NCBI GenBank assembly: GCA_002104985.1
Contig: MCGO01000386.1
Span: forward strand, 1 to 21,788
Length of the DNA stretch: 21,788 bases
Reading direction: 5' to 3'
From: Rhizoclosmatium globosum
Taxonomy: Eukaryota > Chytridiomycota > Chytridiomycetes > Chytridiales > Chytriomycetaceae
Both the position numbers and the translations under genes were made by a program. A model generated the notes under the pieces. The model was not told the DNA's origin, did not search any database, and saw only the letters and a list, made by a program, of their open reading frames with translations. Each line of letters starts with the position of its first letter. Position 1 is the stretch's first letter. Positions 10,848-21,117 of this stretch are shown piece after piece.

Positions 10848-12198
10848 ATGCAACTTACATTTCTCCATCTTATTCTACTACTCCCAACCCTCACCAACGC
10901 CATTCCTCTCTGGCGCTCCCCCGAACGCAAAAAGACGCCAGTGCACTCGCTGCTCCTCGCAAAGTCCCGCCACAACCTCACCATCACCGCCCTCGAAAAC
11001 CACCCCGACGTCCAGCTCGTCAACCACGCCGACGCGCTGTACACTGCCACAGTCTCCTTCGGCAACAACCAAACATTCCAAGTCGATCTGGACACGGGCA
11101 GTTCCGACGTCTGGATCCGTGGGTCCATGTGCACCTCGTGGCCCTGGGACAACTCCTGCGGGTTCTTTAAGCGCTCGTTGGATACGCGGGATGACACGCT
11201 GGAGCGGACTCGGCATACTTGGAAGACAACGTATGGTTCGGGGTCGGTGCATGGACATGTGTATCGGGGCCCTGTTACGCTTGGTGGAGTTACTGCTGAT
11301 CTGAACTTTGGGGTTAGTGTTCGTGAGCGTGGGTTCCAGAGTACGGGTGATGGGTTGTGGGGGCTTGCGTATCCGGCTATTAATCAGATTGAGGGTGGGA
11401 ATTGGGTTCAGGCTGCGGGGATTAAGAGCTTTGCGTTCTATTTCAGTGATAATGTGAATGGGGATTTTGGAGAGCTGACTATTAATGGTGTTGACGAAAC
11501 CAAGTATTCAGTACGGTATGTATAAGGTTTATTGGTATCCGTTTGTCTAATTATTTATTGTATCAGTACCACTTATCGAAGAGACTTATTACGAGTTTGC
11601 ACCAGACGGCTCATTCGTCATCAATGATGTTGAGATTCCAATGACTGGCACCAGGGCGATTGCGGACACCGGAACCTCATTGATGCTTCTCCCAGACGAT
11701 ATCTCCGATCAAGTGAACCAAGCCATCGGCGCGACATTTGTCCACCATTTCGGTCTTTACATTATCCCTTGCTCCGCTGCCAAAACCGGTCCTGCGATTA
11801 CAATCAACATCGGTCAAGCCAGTATCGTCCTTACAGCATCTGAATACATTCTCGACGGTGGAAACGGTCAAGACTGTGTTTCTGGAATCTCAAAGATTGG
11901 AAACCTTGCTCATGGAGGACGTAGTCCACAGTATATTCTTGGTGACACTTTCTTGCGTGCTGCATACAGTGTTCATGATATTGAGAACAAGAGAATCGGA
12001 TTCGCGCAGGCTGTTCATCCAAAGGGAGAGAAGGGTTTGGTTGGTGCTGGAGGCGTCGTGAACCACGAGGCGCTTCTCGCTCAAGCGGCTGCAGACAGAA
12101 TTGTGGACGATATTAAGCAGGGTTTTAATGATGTGAAGGAATCAATCAAGAACTTTGTAAGTGGGGATAAGGAGGAGGACAAGGGTGCTAGTCTTTGA
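10848..12198 (+). CDS. Secreted pepsin-like aspartic protease (A1 family)
   Basis: Endopeptidase with two catalytic aspartates, probably secreted or vacuolar. Exons 10848 to about 11519 and about 11567/11584-12198; roughly 430 residues. The signal peptide is MQLTFLHLILLLPTLTNA, followed by a short propeptide. The first catalytic motif is DTGSSDVW (about residue 82) and the second is ADTGTSLMLLP (about 252). GDGLWGLAY and the GELTINGVD strand are typical. The C-terminal 45 residues are charged and helical, beyond the usual pepsin end. The splice junction is off by one base: the acceptor CAG at 11564-11566 is followed by TACC, whereas the conserved strand VPLIEETYYEF needs GTACC. Either one G is missing there, or the acceptor at 11583 is used, keeping the frame but losing about six conserved residues. 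The enzyme class is certain; the junction is not. Confidence 0.93.
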
Positions 12199-12358
12199 AC
12201 AATTTTATATTTACCTCATCTTTCTATGTGATCCGTATCAGTCGTTTTTAAATCTATGATCTCATTTATATTATCCAACGAATCAGATTGAAGCAAAATG
12301 TGTTGGATATAATCACTTTTATTCTATGCTCTAATATCAAACCCATACAGCAACCTCT

Positions 12359-15300
12359 CTAATCCGCATTCGCATCGTCATCACTAATAATGCGAATGAA
12401 CACATCTTCCAACCCAGTCTGACTAATACCCCACTCTTGAATTCCACTTCTCTCCTTCTCCCTCTCCATAAACTCGAATAACTCTCCAATACGTCCCTTT
12501 TCGGCCGGAAATTCGTACGCAGTGTTCGTGCTGAACGCGTCAACTTTGTTCCATCCAGTTGGCAAAATGCTCTCAACGAAGTCACATGCTCGAGCAGTGT
12601 CCTCAGCCAAAGAGTGGAATGAAAGCTTGAATCCAGTACCATACAGCTCTTTCAATCTTAGAGGCTGAGCGATACAGCGTAAAGATCCCTTACACATGAT
12701 TCCAATCCGATGACAAAGCGCTTCTGCCTCTTCCATAGAGTGAGTCGTAAGGATAATAGTTTTGTTGTCACGAGCGTTTTGGATGATGTTCCAAATCAAA
12801 CGACGGACTTGTGGGTCTAAACCAGTTGTTGGTTCATCGAGGAATACGACTTGTGGGTTTCCAAGGAGCGCAATTGCGATTGACAATCGTCTTTTCTCTC
12901 CTCCTGATAGGCGTTTCGCGAGACGGCTGCGTAAGGCTTCCAGACTGACCTGCTCCAAAGAGCGATTAACAGCTTCTCGCTCTTCGCTTTTTCCGATTCC
13001 TTTGAGTCTCGCGTAAAAGTACAAGTGCTCTTCAACACTTAAGTCTTCCCAGTGAATATCAAACTGTGGACAGACACCAATTGATTGATACACTTGCGCG
13101 GTTTGTGTTTTGGTATCAAATCCAGCAAGTCTTGCAGAACCTCCTGAATTTTCATAGAGACCCGTCAAGATACTGATCAAAGTTGTTTTACCAGCTCCAT
13201 TTGGTCCAAGAAGTCCGAAAATCGTTCCTTTTTCTTCGGCGAATGTGACATCTCTGACTGCAATTTTGGGACCAAGGCCTTTACGACTCGGATACACCTT
13301 TCGCATGTGGTTCACAATAATCGTCGCATCTTTTCCATACTTTTCGGCATCCACTCGCAAACGCTCGGCCCTCACGTCATCATCTTCACGGGCATCGTAT
13401 TCTCCAGCAACACTCAAAGAGGAATGATGAGCCGCAGAATTAGCACCCTCTTGATTTGCAGTTTTCGATTTCGTCAACTTCGTAATCCAACTTATCGGCT
13501 CAGTGATGGGGAAATGCCAAGGCTTCACAACTCCAAATTCAGTGGGCACAACAGCACTCAAGTATCCCGCAAGTGCGCCGTACACCAAAATTTCGAAAAA
13601 CAGGAATCCACAGATATTACGGAATTCTCCAGGTTTCGTAAGAGCCCACATCCCGAATGGAACGCCATCAGTACTGTAACTCGCCGTGTTCATTAATGAC
13701 AAGCCACGGTAAAAAGCGAATGGTGGCCAAATGTTCAGAACAGGGAGTTGAACAGAGTCGTTGTATAGGTTGCTGAGAACGAGTGAGATGACGACACCAA
13801 CAAGGACGACAAGGAATGTCATCACGAGAGCGATACGTGATTTACTGAATAGAGTGGACCCGCAGAATGCCAGACTGATTTGAACATTTCCCCAGAGGAA
13901 GAAGAGTGTGATGAGAACAAGCGGCGATGTTTTTGTGAACATGTCCAGTTTAGATACAAATCCAATGATGATGAAGATGAATGTGGAGCTGATGAAGAGA
14001 ACAAAGAACGTCATATAATGGGTTACGTAATATGCCCACGGTTTGACTCCATTCATCTGCATCATAATCTGGATACGGTCCTCCTTCTCTTTGACGAGCA
14101 TGATGACGAAAATTGGAAGCAGGAATGAAACTCCGAAGGGATAGAGAATACGTCCAATATAACCTCCAATTGGAAGCTTGATTTCAGTGCTTCTCACATC
14201 TGGGAATATTCTCAATCCTTGAGTTACGGTTCCTCTCGCCAAAGTCTTGTTGGCTCCTGCAGTGGCTCTCAAAAGCGCCTGATCCAAAAGCGCAAGGTTT
14301 TCAAGAAGACGGAATCCTGACGATGGGAAGTTACTACTTGCACTGATACGCATATCGTTTCCATAGAACAGGAACAACTTGGCGCGAAGTGCCTCAACAT
14401 CAAACTCATCCAAGAAAATCGCCCCATACGGCATTTCTTGAGTTACCGCTTCAGCAGCAAGTTGGAACTTTTGAATTTTGGCAGTGTTGGAGGTTCCTGA
14501 GGTCAGAACTGATTTATCCAATCGAGCCAAGTCGGCTATCATTTGATACAGTTTGTCGGAAATGACTGTGTCGACGTCTTCAACAGATTTAATGCTGCTG
14601 TTGGATTGAAAGTATGGGTATAGCTGGAAGTCTGAGAGGAGATATGGGGCGACGCTTGGAGTTGGCGAGACAGTAGCTGTGGCTGACTCCGATACTGTCG
14701 CATTGAAAGCAGTTGTTGGGGTTGAAGGCGTATTGTTGGTATTGACTGTAAAGTTTGCGAAAATGCGTTGGGGAATGCTTCCCAGGATTCCAGCGGACTC
14801 ATTATATTTTGGTACGAGGAACGAAGATGCATTCAATCGTACAGCTTGTGCAGGAGTCAATTTGCCCTTGTCAGGGAGAGAACCGAGAATCAATTCCAAT
14901 CCAGGACGAGCGCCAACTACAGCCCAATTTGCTTGCTGGAACTGAGTGAACCATCGGAAAGTTGTGAAATCGAAAGCCTTGTTCGTCATGTTATTGAATT
15001 GTGTGATCCATCCGCCATCTTTGTCTCTAAATTAGTAGATAGTATCGCACAAAATAAACTACGTACCAGGAGGTGGAATGTATGAAGCATCCATTTTCGC
15101 AATGCCCGTCAAGTTTGCATTCCGTTCATATACTGGACTATTCTGAGGATAGCTGTCACCGAACCAAACCACGCAAGGATGGTTGAAGTTGTACACTGAA
15201 GCACCAGGAGGCCCTTGCATGGCATTGAGGTTTCCGAATTTGATGTAGTTGTAATAGTTTACTTGCTTCCCATTGGTTACGTTGGATCCGTACACATGCG

Positions 15301-15598
15301 AATCTCCAGCTTTGAAGACAGGCCATCCTGCATCATTGAGTGACGAGTTTGCCGAGCAATAGAGAATGTTTTCGATTGATTGGGATCTTTGGATGAGACC
15401 GGCGATGAATACTCCCATTACGGCCGAGCTACCAACCATCAAAAGGGGACATAGGCTTGGGGACAGGTTGTTATGATTGATAGCAGAGCTTGCATTTACT
15501 TACAGGATACAACACACATTAGTCCCAATCTGACGGCTTTGAACAGATATGCTCTTTCGAATCAATGATCGAAGCTGATGGCCTTTGTGGATGGCCAT
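12359..15598 (-). CDS. ABCA-subfamily half-size ABC transporter
   Basis: Likely lipid-type ABC transporter with one transmembrane domain followed by one nucleotide-binding domain. Minus-strand exons 15598-15504, 15455-15067, 15024-12359 join in frame to 1049 residues. One membrane segment lies near residues 30-55. A large extracytosolic loop to about 395 carries several NxT/NxS sites, and five or six membrane segments follow (for example LYPFGVSFLLPIFVIML). NBD: Walker A GLLGPNGAGKTTLIS (about 765), signature LSGGEKRRLS (about 867), Walker B VVFLDEPTTGLDP, and H-loop LTTHSMEEAE. The long first loop and TGLDP style are typical of ABCA/ABCG-ABCA relatives. Full ABCA proteins are about twice as long, so this one probably dimerises (inference). 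The second intron is only 42 bases and uses the second AG of TAGAG; the first AG would break the frame. Confidence 0.94.
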
Positions 15599-16383
15599 TG
15601 TCAACGGATTGTGTCAGAGATTGTGAGGAAGAAAGTGAGGGAAATGATTTTCAATCACAGGCACGCTCCAATACAAGCACAAGCCTAATAATTGTGCTTG
15701 ATGTCTTTATTTGACGTGTTAATAACGTGAAGTTCATGGTTTCCTCAACTCGGACACTAATAAGGTATGAATGAACTGTGTTACTTCAACCAACCAAATG
15801 TGACTACCTCGAAATTACTCTGCTTCAGATGATTCAAATAAGTGCAAAGAGTTCTTTATTATCGAATGACTTCGCGGGGAATAACAGTGAGGCAACGGGC
15901 TAATTCCTGCATGGCGCCTCGATTTATTGACGTGGAGCACCACGGATCTCCTTGAACTTCATCTGGAACTATATTATGGAAAGTAGTTAGTAATTTCGTG
16001 CATGAAGTGAAGATGTCGATTGTTGGATGTTGGAATATCCATGGGCAAAACCAATTGGTTTGTCACATCATCAAGCCGTTACGTCCATCAAAATACGCTG
16101 CTTATTTAAATCCGTGCTCCAGAAGACATTTTGACTTTGGCGGTAGGCTTCACTATAAAGAGAAGGTCCCTCAATATACCCCTTCCCTATCGTGAAGCAT
16201 ACACATCGAATAAAATCTCTATAAATCTTTCGCGGATGAGTCCCACATTCCATACTGTCACGGCCAATGTTGTCAACTTGTCCCTGACTACCTCTCGCTC
16301 TCCATCCTAGCCAGTCCTCCTCTTACTCCTCCTTCTCTTCCTGACACCGTAAACTAGTACTCATGGCTATCTAGCCATCTACA
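15599..16383. other. Intergenic region without a confident gene
   Basis: 785 bases between the ABCA start and the NDUFB4-like stop, the largest gap in the window. It presumably holds the ABCA promoter. On the minus strand an open stretch ending at TAA 15859-15861 is preceded by TACTAAC (a perfect branch-point consensus) and a TTCCAG acceptor, and AATAAA occurs directly after the stop. This could be the last exon of a small gene, but I found no matching upstream exon with a start. No tRNA B-box, rRNA or repeat array was seen. Confidence 0.5.
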
Positions 16384-16702
16384 CTATCGCAGAGCAACTC
16401 CAATGAGGCGCACCTTCTTAGCAGAAGCACCAGCGTACAAGAAGAGAGGGAAGGCCACAGCCAAAGCAAGCACGTGGGTAGTAGTTCTTCTGTTAAACTT
16501 GAAGTAGTGGTGGGTGTTTTCCTGCATATTGAACCATTTCTCTGTTTGTATTTGGTGGTTAAAGGGCCGATTGATCGAAGAAGGGTCCAGTCAGTCACAC
16601 GCACCAATGGCAGGATCTAAAGCGATGAGTCAGTAAACTTAGCAGGTTATGAAGGAGAAAGAGAGACTGACCAAAGAGAAGTTGGGGACCACCGCCAGCC
16701 AT
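16384..16702 (-). CDS. NDUFB4: NADH dehydrogenase (complex I) NDUFB4/B15-like subunit
   Basis: Small accessory subunit of the mitochondrial complex I membrane arm. Three minus-strand exons, 16702-16672, 16616-16605 and 16541-16384, join in frame to 66 residues; the middle exon has only 12 bases. The protein starts MAGGGPQLLFDPAIEKW, continues with NMQENTHHYFKFNRRT and has a single membrane helix (VLALAVAFPLFLYAGAS) before a basic C-terminus. The MAGGGP...DPAIE.W...EN..KYF...RT pattern is what I recall of fungal NDUFB4/NB5M-type subunits; identification rests on this short pattern and on the size. It was missed by long-frame searches because of the tiny exons. Its ATG is only 37 bases from the divergent CBC2 start. 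Confidence 0.75.
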
Positions 16703-16739
16703 TTGTTCGTTTTTTAGAAAGATTTGAATAAGAAAGAGA
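16703..16739. promoter_or_regulatory. Very short divergent promoter NDUFB4/CBC2
   Basis: Only 37 bases lie between two start codons on opposite strands. The part beside CBC2 is purine-rich (AGAAAGAGAA). The two genes almost certainly share a core promoter with overlapping leaders, which is inferred from geometry. Confidence 0.45.
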
Positions 16740-17747
16740 ATGGTGTCCTCTCGCAAGTCGCTGTTTCCGTCTTTGGCGGCTCCTTCATCGTACTTTGACA
16801 GGAAGTATAAGGTACCTTAATTAGGGTATTTAATTGGTGTAAGTGTGTGGTATCTGATGGCTGGCTGGCAGGAACCCGTCAAGACTTCTTTAATGCTCTG
16901 GCTGTATCATCAACGCTCTACGTGGGAACCTGTCCTTCTTTACAACTGAAGAGCAATTTGGCTCTCTTTGGCAAAGTGGGCCCAGTCAAAGGTGCGTTAA
17001 CAAGACTGTTGAGCCAGTACCCTGATTAAACCCACAAACAAACAACCTTCTTCAGAATCATCATGGGCCTCGACAGACACAAACGAACGCCATGTGGATT
17101 CTGCTTTGTCGAATACTTCCACCGCCAAAGACGCCCTCAAGTGTGTTCAGTTTATTAGTGGCACAAAACTCGACGACAGAGCCATTCGTACCGATTTGGA
17201 TCCAGGTTTCGTGAATGACAGACAATATGGACGTGGAAAGTCGGGAGGTCAGGTGTGTGTCAAGGGCTTCTGGATAAAGCGTGGGAGAGACTTGTGCGAA
17301 ACAGTCACTGAACTGTTCTTCAAACAAATATCTAGGTCAGAGACGAATACCGTAAAGATTATGATGCCGGTAGAGGTGGATGGGGAGGCTCAAGACTTTA
17401 GCCAGTACGAAGCTATGCAAGAACAACGTCTTGCCAAACAAACCGAAACCTACAACTCAACGGGTGCTGGTGTTCCAATGGGAGCAAGAGATGACTTTTA
17501 TCATGGTACTTTTGATCACTCGTACCCTACGCGCTTTTGTATTTACCTTGATATTCTTAGCCAATCGTGCACCTGCTTCATCGAACCGTGATAATACCCA
17601 GTCGTTTCCGTCCTACCGAAGCAAGAGAAGGGAGAGAGATGACGATGAAGAGGAGCCACAAGGAGCTGGAGGAAACGAGGCAGAGATGAAACTGCAGATG
17701 ATGATGGTTATGTTGATGAATTTGGTAGACACAGGCCGGTAAGTTAG
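16740..17747 (+). CDS. CBC2: Nuclear cap-binding protein subunit 2 (CBP20), frame-broken
   Basis: RRM subunit of the nuclear cap-binding complex, which binds the m7G cap of pre-mRNA together with CBP80. Exons about 16740-16811, 16872-16991, 17056-17252, 17336-17505, 17561-17747. Recognised by SSYFDRKY (cap-stacking Tyr like human Tyr20), LYVG then LSFFTTEEQ (RNP2, Tyr like Tyr43), [20 protein letters not shown] (RNP1), [30 protein letters not shown] and [18 protein letters not shown]. The C-terminal tail is charged ([13 protein letters not shown], then [14 protein letters not shown]). The frame breaks near 16871, 16927, 16957, 16991/17056, 17125, 17385 and 17679. Most are mended by one or two bases in homopolymers. 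If the break at 17385 is not real, the protein ends at TAG 17399-17401, right after the glycine-rich segment. The gene is essential in many fungi, so error is likelier than decay. Confidence 0.88.
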
Positions 17748-17968
17748 ATGCTTCATGCTTAAATGCCTTGACGTACTAAACTCCGGCGTCAGAACCCTCG
17801 CTCAGACCTGAGCATGATGATGAATAAACGTTTGGGAGCAGTTATTTGCAGGTTCCTTCCAGTCAATAAATTTACTTCTAGTCTTTGTTTTATTGAAATG
17901 ATGGAAATGTAGCCGTGTACTCAGAAAAAATTACTTTTGCTGGGAAAAGCTGAGGGTTAGTGTAGGAA
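17748..17968. other. Convergent 3' intergenic spacer
   Basis: 221 bases between the 3' ends of CBC2 and kinesin-9. An AATAAA at 17822-17827 is a plausible CBC2 polyadenylation signal. Nothing else is recognised. Confidence 0.5.
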
Positions 17969-20900
17969 TCAACTAAAGCTAATGAACTCAACTCTTATCA
18001 TGCGTTTCGTGTTCTTTCGCGCGTTATAAAATGGCAAAGAATCTGGGTCCTCCTGTGACATTTTCTCCAACTGCAAACGATCAAACTTTTCACCGATATC
18101 CATGAGATCCTGTCATGAATTCACAATAGTTAGTCCCATACTACAATTCCTCGAATACAATACCTCGCCATAACCAGCCCCACCTCCCTCCTCAACCCCA
18201 CCAACTCCACCAACCCCAAAGTTCCCTTCAAACCACGCCTCAAACTCAACCATAAGCTTCTGTCGCACACTCTCCACAAGTTTGCCCACATACCCAACCT
18301 CCCCTCTCACACCCTTCAACATCTCGACATTCTCTCTATACGAAGCTTCACGCTCTTGAGCTTCTCAATCAACGCGTACTCCTCCTCATCGATGATCACA
18401 TCGCTGTCTGAGAGGGCCGGCGGCTTTCCTGTGCGTCTACGCGCTTCGATTTGGGACTTTAGGGTGTCAATTTGGGTTTTGGAGTCGGAGAGGGTTGCGG
18501 CGAGGGTTTGTGCGGATTTCTTTTTTTCTTTTAGGGATGCTGTTTTTTTTGTGTGGGTATGGAGTTTTAGGAGTAAACGTTGGGTATTGGTAAGTGGGTA
18601 CCTTTGTTTTCACAGAGGATGCGGTACATTTCAGCGCCTTTCCGCGTTTGAAGTTTTCGAATTCTTCGGCGCGGGAGATTGGTTGGAGGCCGTGGTGGTG
18701 TGCTGGGGCGTGGTGGACTGTGGACTTGCCGCTGCCGGCTCGTTTTCCTGGGAGGGTGGGGAGGTGGTTGTGCATATCTTGACGCGATGATATATCTCGC
18801 TGTGGAGAAGTTTGAGTGTGAGCTACTAAAAACAAAGCTGGGAACATACTTCATATGTAAAGTCGTCATCTTCGTCATGGTACGGGCCACCATTAAGTGG
18901 CCTGGACATTGCGACTGCTCCGCCCTTTTTCTTTTTGATGTTGCTTCTGTATAGAAGTTCCTTGTTTCCGGGAGCCTTTGCGTGTTGAAATTAAGTTGAA
19001 GCAATTGGAAATACAAACATACCAATCCGACGCTGAAACCAGAAGCTTCCGTGTCTCCCACACAATCATCTCGATCAAACTCGTGGAGAACTTTCGAGCC
19101 CTTTGTTCACGATTAACTATCATATGAAACAAATTGTGAAGAGTCTTACTGTGATTCATCGTGTTTGTCTCCAATCAATCCTCCTGGTACGCCAGCACCT
19201 CCGTTGGCGGCCATCTTGCGAATAGTCGTAACAAGATCGTCTCGTTCTTGCTCCAGCGCCTTATAAATCAACTTGAACTGCAAGAAGTATTCGCGAACCT
19301 GTCTCAAACTAACAATCTTGCAACCGAAAAAAGAAATGAGCACGACACATCAAACATAAAAAAAACCAAGACAAACCTCCAACTCAGCCTCCTCATCCCT
19401 CAAATACGCCTTAACAACCTTCCCCAACTCCCCCTCTGCGCCTCCCCAAAACTCTCATACTGAACATGACTCCGATTCGCCAACGAGTCATGCATAGCAA
19501 GCTCCTGCTTCAACTCCCTCACCTCCCGCTCATACTTCTTCATCAACGCAACCGCATCAAACTGCACATTCACAACAGGCGTGTTGGCAACACACATCAT
19601 CCGCGTCGCGAAGCGCAGCGTCGAGATTGTTTCTTCAATGTGTTCCTTCTCGCCCCAGATGTTTGCGATCATGAGGGTGTTGCAGGAGCCGCCGAGGGAG
19701 TCGCGGAGGACGTGGGTTAGCTTGGATTGGCGGTATGGGATGTGGTCGCGTTTTCGGTCGGAGAGGGCGATGATTACTTGTTCGAGGAATGTGAGGGATT
19801 TGTTGATGTCTGTGATATGTTATTTGTGAGAGGAGTTTTGTGTGTAGAGGTGCGGGGTTGGAATTTTACACATTGCTTCTTTTAGGGAGAGGCCTTGGGT
19901 GTGTGTTTTGGAGATTCTTTCACTTCCGGCTAGATCGACGAGGTTTAGTTTGGAAGAGATTACACGTTCGGAGGATTCAACGCGGGACCGGGATTCCAGG
20001 TAAATAGTGAAGATACAATGAGATCTGAAAACATGATCAAGTCCATATCAGCAGCTTTCAGAGTATTAGACTTGTACTAACCTAGTAGAAATCTTGTTCA
20101 ACTGATGCTCAGCAATCGAACGGTTCGTTTCTCCTTCAAACAACAAATTCAAAGCCTCCTCCTCATTATTCGCAATCTGCATCGTCAGTCCTTTCACATG
20201 CGAGACTCCTTTCACGGGTTTGAATCAGCACATCTAAATCAGTCCAAACGGAAAACAATACCAGTCTTGTTGTCCTCAACAACAGCCAAACTAGTTCCCT
20301 CAATACCATGTTCCGCGTCAGGCAACGTTGCAAGCAAATCAACAATCTGCTCATTGTATATTTCGAGGTACGATACACGGATCGTACACGCCATTTGCGG
20401 GCGTTCAGCAACTTCACGGAAGATGTGAGAAATCGCACGTGGAATCAGACCACGATGCTTATAGTTTTCAGTTGCTCCCGTCCTAATAATTTCGTAGATA
20501 TTCAGAATATCTGGAAGAGTCGAAAGGGATTGACAAAAAATGACGTTTTACATTGTGAAGGTCTTTCCTGCTCCAGTTTGTCCATAAGCCATAATAGTTC
20601 CTGTCGAATATATAAATATAGTTGAAGGACGAAGACGGAAGTATTATACCGTGATATCCGTCCATCACGGATTTGATAATTGGCAATCCACACTCATCGT
20701 ACACTTTTTCCTGTGACGCGTTGTGGAGGATGTTATCGAACCGGAAGTCCCAGTTCTCTTGCTGGTTATTGATGAACCCGCCGTCGCTTCCTTTAGGAAT
20801 GGATGTGAAGACTCTGTCAAGGAGCAGGTTGATTCCTGTGGTGATCAAAGTTGGGAGGGAATCCAACCTTTTGGTCAGGATCAAACTTGATTTCGTCGTT

Positions 20901-20981
20901 TGCAAACTCTGATGTTGGACGTGTTCGGATCACGACTTTGACGTGTTTGGCTTCCTCCTTTTCTTTTGAGGATGCTGACAT
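17969..20981 (-). CDS. KIF9: Kinesin-9 family motor (KIF9/KLP1-type), flagellar
   Basis: Axonemal or intraflagellar motor of flagellated eukaryotes. Thirteen minus-strand exons: 20981-20868, 20813-20650, 20600-20552, 20482-20262, 20208-20082, 20024-19870, 19809-19377, 19316-19150, 19100-19023, 18975-18850, 18799-18602, 18539-18164, 18109-17969; about 782 residues, close to human KIF9. The motor domain has NNQQENWDFRFD, P-loop GQTGAGKTFTM, switch I NKISTRSH, switch II LVDLAGSER and SKLTHVLRDSLGG. Kinesin-9 diagnostics are ELAMHDSLANR, IVSLRQVREYFLQF, VGDTEASGFSVGL, FENFKRGK and EDPDSLPFYNARK. Single missing bases in homopolymers explain frame breaks at 19430-19434, 19092-19094, 18637-18638 and 18346. 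A one-base misfit at the first splice, beside the A run 20869-20872, remains unresolved. Switch I has Thr where SSRSH is usual. Confidence 0.93.
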
Positions 20982-21117
20982 TTGGTTTATTGCCTTTTTT
21001 TTGTTAAGTTTAAAAAGAGAAAGAAGAAGGATGGACAAGGCACTGTATCTACTTCGAGTGAAGAAAGCAGTTGAGTAACTTGTTCTTAAGTGTGTATTAG
21101 ATGCATTAGGATCTAAT
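20982..21117. promoter_or_regulatory. Divergent kinesin-9/deformylase promoter with purine tract
   Basis: 136 bases between the two ATGs, containing an A/G-only run at 21012-21031 similar in composition to the tract in the ERG8/POT1 promoter. Function is inferred from position only. Confidence 0.45.

Noticed and set aside
9033..15598. P450, protease and ABC transporter as a secondary-metabolite cluster
   Set aside because: No backbone synthase or pathway regulator is present; ABCA half transporters are not typical cluster exporters; adjacency alone is weak.
15998..16195. 65-codon plus-strand open frame in the largest gap
   Set aside because: No domain, signal or helix pattern; the opposite strand holds splice-like signals; such lengths arise by chance.
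16371..16607. 78-codon minus-strand open frame
   Set aside because: It is a different frame over the NDUFB4-like exons and an intron; the spliced frame gives the conserved motif.
16740..17747. Programmed frameshifting or insertional RNA editing to explain the CBC2 breaks
   Set aside because: The shifts differ in direction and size, lack a common slip motif, and sit at ordinary homopolymers; neither process is established for fungal nuclear genes at this density.
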